Below the pieces are notes generated by a model, which was given only the letters and a program-made list of their open reading frames with translations, was not told the origin of the DNA and made no database searches. Below are positions 25,901 to 36,200 of a stretch of DNA of 64,000 bases, piece by piece. Source of the stretch: Acestrorhynchus altus (Eukaryota > Chordata > Actinopteri > Characiformes > Acestrorhynchidae); the NCBI GenBank assembly GCA_034509495.1, contig CM067522.1:17055772-17119771 (forward strand). The letters run 5' to 3'. The position numbers and the translations under genes are program-made. Each line of letters starts with the position of its first letter. The first letter of the stretch is position 1.

Positions 25901-27089
25901 CCTGCTCTTTATGCTGCACCAGCTCAGCACGGGGAACTGGCTCTTGACACACATCACACAGAGCAATGTTCCGCCGGCAATGGATCTCATGTGTGGTGAA
26001 GTTGGCCTCTGGGATGTCATGTTTGCTGCAGAATTGGAGGAACAGGAGGAAAGAATGAAAACCAGGAAGGGAAAACAATAGGGTATAGGAAGAAAGGCTA
26101 AAGGAGAGTTCAAAACAGTGAGAAATATCCACTTCTACATTATAGCGGGATAAGAAATACAATAACTGTTATTCTAAATGATACATTATACATATTTTAA
26201 ATGCAAAAGTAGGGCTGGAAAATTAATCAAAAATTAATCAAAACCAACATTCAGAACCTCAAATCGACTTCCAGCTTATCGCTGTCAATTATTTAAATGA
26301 TCTTGTTTTCTTTTATAATACAATATGTTAAAATATGGTTAATGATAGATGGTAATTGGGTTAAAACAATATTTTCACGGTATCATTACCATCTGAGAAA
26401 ACATCAGGGTTATGCTTTCACAGTATATGATATTTCACAATATTCCTCCTCCTTCAATGTACTATCATTACTATTTGCTACAATGACCCTCAAAGGAGTG
26501 AAGTGTTGTAGTGTTTTATTACACAATAAAACATGTAGTTAGTACAATAAGACTGAATAAAATAAAGCTGAAATCAACACAAATGATCCAAGTTATTAAC
26601 AAAGAACTATTCTAGAACTTCATTACATAGAGCCTACTTAAGAAGCACTGAAGCATTAATTAAAGATCATCATTATTAAGTGTTAGCAGAGGTCAGAGAT
26701 GGGGGTTTCAGGTCCAATGAGTCAAAATCCACCAAAGGATTTTGTTCCAACTGGCTGGGTGGCTAAGCTGTAGCAGAACAGGTGTTACCAATCTTTGCTT
26801 ATGGATGAAGTGATTCATGTGTGCCATTCCCTGAAACAGGAATTCTCCTTAGAGGTAAGAAAAATGGGATGGGAAAAGTAGAAAATGGGATAGGAACAGA
26901 CAAGGAAGGGACAGGAACAAGGAATGGACAAGTAAGGGAGGGTGACAAATAAGGGGTAGGCACAAGTAAGGAAACGTGACAAAAGTGACGAGAAAGGGAA
27001 AGGGACCAGGAATGGACAAGGACAGGTAAAGGACAGGGATGTGAAGTTCCTTACCAGTTGGTGCAAAACTGGGTACTTTCCTCAGCCAT
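16926..27089 (-). CDS. trafd1: TRAFD1, TRAF-type zinc finger domain-containing protein 1
   Basis: Ten coding exons on the minus strand: 27089-27055, 26025-25890, 25271-25218, 25130-24716, 23905-23541, 21510-21262, 20482-20353, 20246-20018, 17992-17932 and 16970-16926. They sum to 1719 bases, 572 residues, against about 582 in human TRAFD1. The N terminus (MAEESTQFC, then NFTTHEIHCRRNIALC) and following Cys/His clusters form TRAF-type zinc fingers. Downstream are two diagnostic motifs, IMLPCEFCEELFPEEDLILH (near residue 334) and IPCEFCGVALEENVVFHHQ (near 417). RRVRHQG follows in the next exon, and the protein ends in an acidic EKDEEEE tail. In mammals the protein (FLN29) is interferon-inducible and dampens TLR/RIG-I signalling. 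The donor at 24716 (GTAGGT) is the least certain junction, chosen because it alone keeps frame with 23905. Transcription diverges from traf2. Confidence 0.95.
17040..17700 (+). mobile_element. Tc1/mariner relic 1 (trafd1 intron)
   Basis: Starts with GCTTGAAAGTTTGCGAACCC, an end seen in fish Tc1-like elements. It contains AGCAAGACAACGACCCTAAA and GTTTTGGAATGGCCAAGTCC, remnants of the conserved QDNDPKH and EWPSQSPDL transposase regions. Stops and frameshifts break every frame. Confidence 0.75.
19130..19720 (+). mobile_element. Tc1/mariner relic 2 (trafd1 intron)
   Basis: The decayed transposase reads through YKFARE, DNDQDFWSNVLWTDES and KLNYLG, the Tc1 region around a catalytic Asp, split by stop codons. 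The tail (CTTCAGTTTGATGTGTTTAG through AAATGAAGATCAAATGT) is shared with 53465-53545. The open frames at 19151-19516 and 19180-19425 are by-products. Confidence 0.8.
21985..22019. repeat. (TTC)n microsatellite
   Basis: About eleven uninterrupted TTC triplets in a trafd1 intron. Confidence 0.9.
22700..23335 (+). mobile_element. Tc1/mariner relic 3 (trafd1 intron)
   Basis: The decayed transposase starts at ATGAGCAAGTCTAAG (helix-turn-helix N terminus) near 22768. It continues to GATCATGCTGTGAGC, TTGCAGCCAGTGGCACAGGG and ACAACAGGATCATGATCATA, all standard Tc1 transposase landmarks in order. Internal deletions and frameshifts make it inactive. Confidence 0.85.
26840..27045. repeat. Degenerate GGGA/ACAAGGA-rich array (trafd1 intron)
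   Basis: A run of variants of GGGACAGGAACAAGGAATGG abuts the first trafd1 coding exon on its intron side. Read on the gene strand it is a C/T-rich tract of about 200 bases. Confidence 0.6.
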
Positions 27090-27269
27090 AACCTGAGAGG
27101 TCAAAGACAAAGTGTTTAAACATCCCATAAACTGATGAGTCAAACCAGACTGATATTATTTAACACAGTAAGAGGAGTCCAGGAGAGATGGAGCTCTTCA
27201 GCCTGTACTCAGGTAGTATTAAAGGGCCACTGAACTTTATCTGTGTGTGTACTGTGTGTGTACTGTGTG

Positions 27270-27755
27270 TGTAGATGATTATAGATTCAGATGTTTATAG
27301 ATGTTTATATACATTTAAATGTATATAGTTCAGGAGATGATTATAGATTTAGATGTTTATAGATTTAGATGTTTATAGTTCAGGAGATGATTATAGATTT
27401 AGATGTTTATAGTTCAGGAGATGATTATAGATTTAGATGTTTATAGTTCAGGAGATGATTACAGATTTAGATGTTTATAGTTCAGGAGATGTTTACAGAT
27501 TTAGTTGTTTATAGTTCAGGAGATGTTTATAGATCAGGAGTTGTTTACAGATGTTTATACTTCAGGAGATGATTATAGATTTAGATGTTTATAGTTCAGG
27601 AGATGATTATAGATTTAGATGTTTATAGTTCAGGAGCTGTTTATAGATTTAGATATTTATATAGATTTAGTTGTTTATAGTTCAGGAGATGTTTATAGAT
27701 TTCGATGTTTATAGTTCAGGATATGTTTACAGATGTTTATACTTCAGGAGAGATA
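27270..27755. repeat. 34-bp minisatellite in trafd1 intron 1
   Basis: About a dozen copies of a 34-bp unit built from TTCAGGAGATGATTATAGAT plus TTAGATGTTTATAG, with shortened and TACAG/TATAG variants. It fills most of the intron between the non-coding exon and the first coding exon. Confidence 0.95.
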
Positions 27756-27850
27756 TTCAGGACTCTGGGTCTCGGTGGGGTTGGGTGTCCTGGCAGTCAG
27801 AGCGGAGAAGAGACAGATAAGGTTTCCATCCATAATGAAGAGGTTCTTAC

Positions 27851-28000
27851 CTTCTCTAAGGCCGATGTTCGGGAGGAAGAGTCGAGTCTAAAGCTCGTAT
27901 GTCACTCTGGACTTTCAGCACATCTATCATCAGCGAACTGTCAGACTGAAAGCAAACAAAGCCCCGATCAGCTGCTCAGCTTCATTCAGGCTGAAGATCA
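27851..28000 (-). other. trafd1: trafd1 5' non-coding exon (approximate)
   Basis: A strong splice donor (GAAG|GTAAGAACC, reading the minus strand, exon end at 27851) lies upstream of the first coding exon. That exon begins with an acceptor just before its ATG (CTCTCAG|GTTATGG). The sequence before the donor has no start codon continuing into the gene, so it fits a 5'UTR exon. The upstream limit near 28000 is a guess. Confidence 0.5.
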
Positions 28001-28118
28001 ACAACAATAATAGTTTTGCTTTCGTTAAAGAGGAAGAAGCAACAGTGTCGTCGGAGGAAACCCGCACTGCCCTCTTTTCTTCACTCCTTTCAAAATAAAA
28101 GTCTCAAAAAACATAACT

Positions 28119-28119
28119 C

Positions 28120-28171
<52 letters not shown>
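28119..28171. repeat. (TA)n microsatellite
   Basis: About 25 TA dinucleotides with a few G/C interruptions, upstream of the trafd1 first exon. Confidence 0.9.
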
Positions 28172-28172
<1 letters not shown>

Positions 28173-28199
28173 GTGTAAACAATTTAGCCAAATGCCATG

Positions 28200-29600
28200 T
28201 TAAGCAGGAATAAGTAAGTCTGCACAAAAGAGAAATACCAACATTATCATAATGTCATAACATTAAATATATCATAGAAAATTATTTTTGACTGACTAAC
28301 ATAAAAATATTGTTGAACTTCAAGAAGTGGACAACAAATGTCAAGAAAAAAAAATGAACAAACAAGCAAAACATTATCTTGTACAAAACATAAACACATT
28401 CATTTAAATACTTTTGTATGGCCTTAATGTGCACTGTTACTTATATAAATATCATGTACAAACATATATATTCAGATTAACAACAATATAAACATTATTT
28501 GGGTGACAATTTTATGCAGTGTTACACACACATAATAGAACAAATTAGTTTTTATCTCGAAATATTAAATGAGGATTGCATCAGAAGCAGGAAATAAAAT
28601 TTGTTTTCCTAAATTGGTAACATTAAAATAAATGTTAAAAGGATGACAGCAAAGCTTGACAAATATTTATTGAAAGATCCAAATACATTCAACAATTCAT
28701 GAAGAAAATGAGAAAATAGGTTTATTCATAATTTCCTATTGAATAAACAGGATAAGAAAGCTTTTTAATATCACACTGGGTGGAATGTGCATTGTTACAG
28801 CAGAAAACACAGGAAGCAGGTAAAGAGCAGTAAGTAGATACGGATGCACATAAGATATACAAATAAGATATGCTGTAGAAATAAATAAATAAACATCTGT
28901 TAGCAGAAAAACATACCAATAAAAATACAAAAACTATACAAACATACAGGTTTAAACATGTTTTGTAGGAATATTGCACATTTTCTGAACAGGTACTACA
29001 GGTCACTGAAAACCTGCACAACCAGACTCACAACAGTTTTTTTCCCCATGAGCCACAAGATCAATAAGTAGACAACCACACAAGTGGTGCAATAATCTCA
29101 CAACCTATAAATGACCCTGTTAATGTAAAACAACTGATGAAACTGATGCTATATTTCACTCTAATGTTTGTCTTTTTGTATGTGTTACATTGTTTGTCTA
29201 TTATATGTCCATCTGTTTTCTATTGCACTATTTCTTGCACCTTGAGACAATAATGAACTCTTATTATATGTTTTGTAAAATGATGATAAAGCGTATCTAT
29301 TCTATTCTTCTGAACAGATATTGTAGACACTGCACAGTAATTATAGATACTGCACAGAACCTGTATGCATTGCCCTTGGTACCATTCTGTCATCAGCAAT
29401 TATTGCACATGAGTTAATTAGAGGTAGCAAAAGTAAGATTATATGTAAATAAAGTGCCAACAAATAAGTGTCTCATTTTCTTTTTAACTTATGTCGCACC
29501 ATAGGACACATTCGGTAGCATATTTTTTATTTTATTTTTAAAACTGTATCACAGCACATTTACCAACCCACTACTGTGGTGCAGAGACTTTTATTTTAAA
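28200..29600. other. AT-rich part of the trafd1-traf2 intergenic region
   Basis: AT-rich unique DNA with no recognised exon. The open frames at 28722-29021 (minus) and 29190-29417 (plus) have biased, hydrophobic low-information translations and no family resemblance. Near 29565-29600 lies a short copy (TGTGGTGCAGAGACTTTTAT) of a block repeated in traf2 intron 1. Confidence 0.5.
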
Positions 29601-29990
29601 AACACGCCGGACAACAGCGTACACTGCGTGCAGCGACATCTGCTGGACGCCTGCTATTTTTACTGTAACCATCACAACTGAGGCGGCCCGTCGTGTCCTG
29701 TTATTTATTTCCCAAAGTGGACATTAAAGCCTACATCGCTGTTTTATGAGTCTGATAACGTGATTCAGCGATATGGTGTTATCAGACCGCTCGGGCCTCG
29801 ACGATAGTTTGCTGGAACCTATGGTAGGAATTTGAAATCCTGGCGTTAACACCTCGTTATCACGATAGACCTGCAATTTTCCACATTCGGCTCTGTCACC
29901 AAGGCCAAAACCCGACTTTATCCGCTCTACTAAACGTTTCCACCCCAGCACGACACTATCCAACCACGGCGAAGCCCTTTTTTTGAACGT

Positions 29991-30080
29991 CCCGGTCCAC
30001 CTTAAATAGCGCCATTCGCCGCCACTAGACGGCAACGGTCGCCTGCATTCGAAGCACCGCGAAATTTAAGGTGGACCGGG
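29991..30080. repeat. Perfect 17-bp inverted repeat in the traf2 5' flank
   Basis: CCCGGTCCACCTTAAAT at 29991-30007 is exactly complementary to ATTTAAGGTGGACCGGG at 30064-30080, with a 56-base spacer. Pairing stops at both ends of the arms. Confidence 0.95.
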
Positions 30081-30087
30081 GAATTCC
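30078..30087. promoter_or_regulatory. NF-kappaB consensus site
   Basis: GGGGAATTCC fits GGGRNNYYCC at all ten positions. It lies 207 bases upstream of the traf2 start codon and overlaps one arm of the inverted repeat. Binding is inferred from the motif only. Confidence 0.55.
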
Positions 30088-30293
30088 AACAAGGCGCAGG
30101 GGAGCGAGTAGGCAACTTCGGGGTCATTCTAAGCATGACAGCGCGAACCAGTGACCTCTACAGCAGGCTTGTACGACGACTAATGGTTAGGTGGTGTCAG
30201 GAAACCCAGCAAAGGCTGTGTTTTTGTGATAAACTCCAGCTCACTGTCGTCTCTCTCTCCGCCGTAGCCAGGTCACATGCTCGCTCGGGAATA

Positions 30294-33200
30294 ATGGCTG
30301 CACAGGAACCGTCCCCACCATCTTCACTGGAAGGCAACAAACCTGGCTTCCCGAGGAAGATCCTGGCCAACAAGCTCGAGGACAAGCATCTGTGCAACAT
30401 CTGTCAGAAGATCCTGAGGAGGCCGTTTCAGGCGCAGTGCGGACACCGATTCTGTTCTTATTGTTTTAACAAAACAGTGAGGTAAGACCCTCTCCTGCAG
30501 CCCCCACGCTCACAATGAGCTGGACACATCTGCCTGGCCCTGCCTGACTCAACAAAAGAGGGACAGGGGCTGGCAGCCCCTCGTGTGGCACGTTTACTGG
30601 TGTTTTTTGCAGTGGAGCTGCTGTCTGACAGCCATAAGACAAACAATAGAGTGTGTTGGGGTGTAGCTGGCCAGCTGGCTGAGCTGTACTGTGCTCTGTT
30701 GCCAGCCAGATTAGATCTGTGGGTACTGAGACAAATCAATTGTTCTGGCCAGAAAAGGTGGAAGACAGCTTGTCCGTATTTCCATTATGGTCTTTATGTC
30801 TCTGTGATTTCACCACGTTTTCCATTTTTCAGCTCTGCTCGACTGTGATGCAGCACCTCTATAAAGATGCAGGAGAGAGAATCCTTATTTGTACTGATCG
30901 GCATCGTTTGCAAAAGTTGTCAGCATTCGTTTCTTGATCAGTGCCAGGGAACGTCAGCGATGTCATATGAACATAAAGTGTCTAACAAACACATCAGTCT
31001 CTCGCAGCGCTTTGGGAATTATTAAAGAGAGTCGCATTGTTTTGTGCTACAACACAGGACATGTTTTGTGGTGCGTTTTGTTTGTAAAAGCTATTTGCAG
31101 TATATTTGTCAAACCTTTTCTGTGGTGCAGACTTTTATTTTAAAGACACACTGGAGAAAAGTGGCAAATACAGGGGGAACAGGGTTAAGGTGGAAGACAG
31201 CTTGTCCGTATTTCCATTATGGTGTTTCTGTCTTTATTATTTCATCACATTTTCCATTTTTCAGCTCTGGCTCACTGTAAGGCAGTGCCTGTATAAATGT
31301 ATTCAATGAATCGTTAAGGGGAAGACAGTTTCATAAGTTCATATTAAATAAATGGCATATGAACATGAAGTGGTTAACAAATTAAATGAGTCAGATGTTC
31401 TTTGTATATATGGTTTTACACCATAGTACAGATTTATGGCACTGTTTTTATTTTTCAAAGCAGTATATTTGTCAAACCATTTCTGTGGTGCAGACTTTTA
31501 TTTTAATGACACACTGGAGAACAATGTCAAATACAGTCAACAAGTGTTTGTCCATATTTCCATTATGGTATTTATGTCTTTTATTATTTCCTCATTTTCC
31601 ATTTTCAGCTCTGGTCCACAGAAATGCAGTGCCTGTATAAAGGAAGATATATTTGAGGAGCCAACGTCGATTCTGAAACAAGGCTGTGTAAGTTGGAATT
31701 GGCAATACAACACATGTTTGATTTTGTTAAGATATGGATTTGGTAAATATGTTTTTATTAAAACCTCCAGTTTTTCATTTGTATATGGAATCATCAAATA
31801 AATCACATAAATAGTTGCACCCAGGAGGAAGTGTCCGATTGCAATATGGTTCGGAACGTAGGTATAGGTTACCAGGCTCAATGAATGACTAAACGTCTAG
31901 ACTGATATGGGCAATATTTATTAAGGTACACATACAGTAGTTGTGTCCCTCAGAATGGCCAATTGCATCTCATAGATTTTCAATCTGGGAAAAGTCTCTA
32001 TTTAGGTGAGCTTTATAGATAGCAGCAGTATGTGGACAAGTGCAGGTTGCAGGACTTCATTAACATAACGTTGGGCTGTCAAAATGTCTAATGGAGACCA
32101 AAGGTGACCAGGCATCATACAAAAATGCAGCCCACACCTTGACCAGCCCTTCTGGATGTGCGACATGTGAGACAAACCGTTGATCCTGGTGCTGACACGT
32201 CAGTCTATGCCTCCGTACATGGATTGTTGGTCACCTCCACCAAGACCATATTGAGACTCAACACTAAAATGATCCGCTACCACTCTGAATGACTCTATAT
32301 CAGTCTGCCATGACACCATTGCAGTTGTGCTTTGTGATCAGTTCATTCCTTCTGGGTGCAACTATTTGTTAGATGTTGAGTGTACATCATAAAATATAAT
32401 ACCACTCTATATAACCCCCTCCAGGCTTTTCCTGACAATGCTGCCAAAAGAGAAGTTGAAGCCCTTGAAGCTGTTTGTATCAATGAAGGTTGCAGTTGGA
32501 CAGGCACAATCAAAGAATATGAAGTAATGTTTTTATTGGAAGTCCAATTCATGCTTCTTCACACTTGAACCGTGATGTTGCACTGTAATCATCCATTTGT
32601 TTGTTTTTTGCAGGCCACCCATGAGGGACAGTGTGATTTTATGATCATTCCATGTCCATCCTGCAAAGAGCTCTTGAGGGCCAATGAACTTGAGCGACAC
32701 AATGAGAGAGAATGCCCTGAGAGAACTCTGAACTGCAAATACTGCAAAGAACCTTTCCATTTCAAAAATATTAAGGTGAGAAAATATAACGAGTCGCAGA
32801 GGAGCATGAATGGTCTAGTTTGGTTGATATGTTGAAATGTAAGCTGGATCTATGCTGCCATTCAAAAGTTTGAGATCTGTGGAATTAGTTTATATTAATT
32901 AATGAATTCCTAAATGTATAAAATAATTTGAACGTATTAGCCTTGAATATTTACACATGTTTAAAAAGAAATGGTAGAAAGATTTGAATCAAAGATGGGT
33001 TCATAATGATAAACAGGTGTAGATTATTCTAAAATGGGCAATGTGTCATAAAAATCAATACATCACTCACTAATTAGAATGATCATATTGTAATAATTCA
33101 TCTGCTAAGTGGATTACCATCTCTGTGTACTTTATTAAAAAAAGAATGTGAGTGGGCTGTTTGTGTGGAAATTGTTCAACAGAGGCTGTAGATACAAAAC

Positions 33201-36200
33201 AATTAAAGGAGCAGATTCACTCTTTTTGTTAAAGGGTAGGAGTTCATTTGAAACATCTTGCAACAAACTGTTGGGCATCTGTTGAGCAAACCAGCTGGTG
33301 GTCTTCTCATTTCCTACACCTATGCTTTAAGTGCACACAATGCTATCATCCCGAAAGTGTGACAAAAGAGCTTTTCTTTCGTCTATTGTGCCATTTTTTA
33401 AAACATTATTTAATGTGATCTGAGAGGAAATCCAGTCCTGTAGCTGAACAACACTGATCAGGACACAGCATGTGTAAATATTATTATAAAGTTTTTTAGG
33501 GAATAGGTACAGGAAAGTCTTGACATTAAAAAGTTGGGTTGTTCTAATCTGTAAGCTGTTAGCACACACACTGCTAAGCTTAGTTCAAGCTGATTGGTCT
33601 AAAATGAAAATAAAGAACCTACACCAGTATCGTACCAAACTGTGAGGTCTGAATTGTAACTATTCCTCTCCTAGTTACTACTAAATTGTTTAGTGACTGC
33701 TGTTTAATATCACAGTAGATTCCAGACTTTTGAATGGTGGTTGGTTGTGGAATATTATCATTAACAATTGTTAACTTGTAGAAATGTAATACTTGTAATA
33801 CTGATTTTTAGGCTCATGATGAGATTTGTCCGAAATACCCAATGATTTGTGAAGGATGTGCAAAGAAAAAAATTCCCAGAGAGAAGGTAACTAAATATAC
33901 TTTTTTTTTACTGTTGTTGTAGTTGTCTCAAATTTTCGGGCTGTTTGAAATCTGTTTTATTTTTCCCCCAATTTTTTTATGTTTCTTTTTTATCCCTTTT
34001 TTCAGATTTATTGCCATTTTTTTAATGAAAAATGTATTTTGTTGCATTTATACAAATATTAGCAAAACATTTTATTACTGTATTGAAATTGATTTGGTAT
34101 TGACTACTGACATAAAACCTAAGCTGATTTTATGTAGTTGTAGAGGAAAAAAACAAATATATACACACATATGTATGTTTACATTTCACCATGTTTCATC
34201 ATGAAAGTATGCTTGACTCTGTTTGTATAGTTAGCAATATAATCCACAAACTCGCACCTCATGTCTGACGATTCTGTTGTTTAGTCTATGGTAAGGACAG
34301 ACTCCCTAAATTTCACACTGCTATTGAGCATGGACACTGTACGTCTAGAAACAGTCTTGCTATTTGGCCGTGTGTTCACATAGACAACCAGCTGTGACAT
34401 AAACCTAACTGTGCTACATGTGTTATTGGAGGCCTCCACTAGAGTGCAGACCAGTGAACAGTGACCAGGTTTCCACATTTACTTTTAAAATAATGCTGAT
34501 CCCTTGCCAAAATTATTTGTTACTGTGCAGGGCCAAGGACACATCATACGGAATCTGATCATTGCTAACGTGTTCACACACTTTCTTTAAAACTTTCCGG
34601 ATTTTGGATGCTCTTGGTGCAGGTGCTGCCTCCTAGTGTTTTTGTGTGTACTGCACCATGCGTATGCATTGTGTTAATTTCTGAGGATGCGCACAACCAA
34701 CAAGCCAAACGTACATTCAATACATGGGACAGCCATGATATGTACACACATGCACAGTTAACAGCAAGTCTCCTATACAACAGTGTTTCTCATCCCTGGT
34801 CCTGGAGGCACCCCTGCCCTGCACGTTTTAGCTTTAACGCACCCCCTGCAACACTGAAGGGCTTGTTAATGAGCTGATAAGTGGAATCAGGTGTGGAGTA
34901 GCACAGAAAGCTCTACATATGTAGGGTCTGGGTGTGTCCAGGATCAGTATGTCGGCAAACTTCATAGAAAAGATGATGCTCTGATGAATTTGTTTGGGGG
35001 GTTCTGTCATGTTTTGAAGTTTAACTGAAGCTGGTGTAATATTATTGCCGTGCTGTAGACTGTGATGTATGTGCACATACAGGAGCAGGCAGATGTGTAG
35101 TAAGCTCAGATGCTGAAAAAGGTTTTTTGGATAGGAAATGTTTTACTAATTTTCCACATTTCTGTCATAATATCTGAAATCCATTTTTATGCATCCACTC
35201 CACAATTCTGTCCATGTTCTCCACGTCACAGAAATCAGAAGGCCCTACTCGAGTTCTGGCTTTAGAGTCTTGTGTGTATTATCATTTTTGATAGTACGTT
35301 CTCGCTTTTCTCTGTCCTATAGTATGTGGACCACATTAAGCTGTGTACCAAATTTCGAACCCCCTGCAGATTTCACGTTGTTGGCTGTGACATGTCTGTG
35401 AGTAAATCTTTCTCATGCTTTTGTGCAGAGTTCCATTACACCCCCATTTTTGTGGTCACCCAAATGATGTTTGCTCACCTTCAGGTGGAGAAGGAGAAGA
35501 TCCATGACCACGAGCGTGCATGTTCCTATGAGCACCTGAACCTCTTGCTGCACTTTATCATGGGCATCAAGGTGAACCTGGAGAGTCTGCAGCCCCAGAG
35601 CCTGGAGCTGGCCAGCCATAAGATCCAGGAGCTGCACCAGTCTCTGCGTGAGCTCGAGCTGAAGATGGGCCAGCTGAGTGCAGGGGCTCCCGTGCAGGGG
35701 GCCTGTGCACCACCCCCACCTCCTCCGCCCACCCTCGCCACCTCCTTCACCCCACTGCCTACCACGGTGGGAGCAGCCCTGGAGCTGCAGCTCCACAGTG
35801 AGAAGACCAAGGTGGCAGAGCTTAGCCGTCGCTGCCAGGAGCTGGAGCTGAAGGTGGGCACCTTCGAGAACATTGTCTGTGTGCTGAACCGTGAGATGGA
35901 GCGCTCTGCCACCACCATGGAGGCCTACAATCGCCAGCATAGGCTCGACCAGGACAAGATTGAGATACTGAACAACAAGGTGAAATCATGTTCTGATTTT
36001 CAGTTATGATATGACCAAGTGGTCAATTTTAATGGATTGATTTTGACTAGATTAAATTTGATCAGATTCAAAGTCTTTCTGAAGGCTGTTCCCACTATCA
36101 CAGAGGTGGAAAACGAGTGTTATCCACAGCTTGTTGAGGTGAGTTTTCAGAAGTGAACAAGTGATTTGAATGTTTGTACTTCCACTATTGGAGCTATTTT

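Larger units (their letters stand above)
29640..30293 (+). promoter_or_regulatory. traf2: CpG-rich traf2 promoter and 5' leader region
   Basis: CpG dinucleotides become frequent from about 29600 to 30450, in contrast to the AT-rich flanks. The segment holds a perfect 17-bp inverted repeat (29991-30007 and 30064-30080) and an NF-kappaB consensus GGGGAATTCC at 30078-30087. No TATA box is obvious, as expected for a CpG-type promoter. A splice donor between here and the ATG is not seen, so the 5'UTR is probably continuous with the first coding exon. The transcription start is not determined. Confidence 0.6.

Noticed and set aside
29610..30040. CTCF-like words (CCACTAGACGGCA near 30025 and GACATCTGCTGGA near 29636)
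   Set aside because: Each misses at least one strongly preferred position. Without a matrix score or binding data they cannot be called sites.
35413..35940. 175- and 130-codon minus-strand frames
   Set aside because: They are shadows of the GC-rich traf2 exon 35485-35979.
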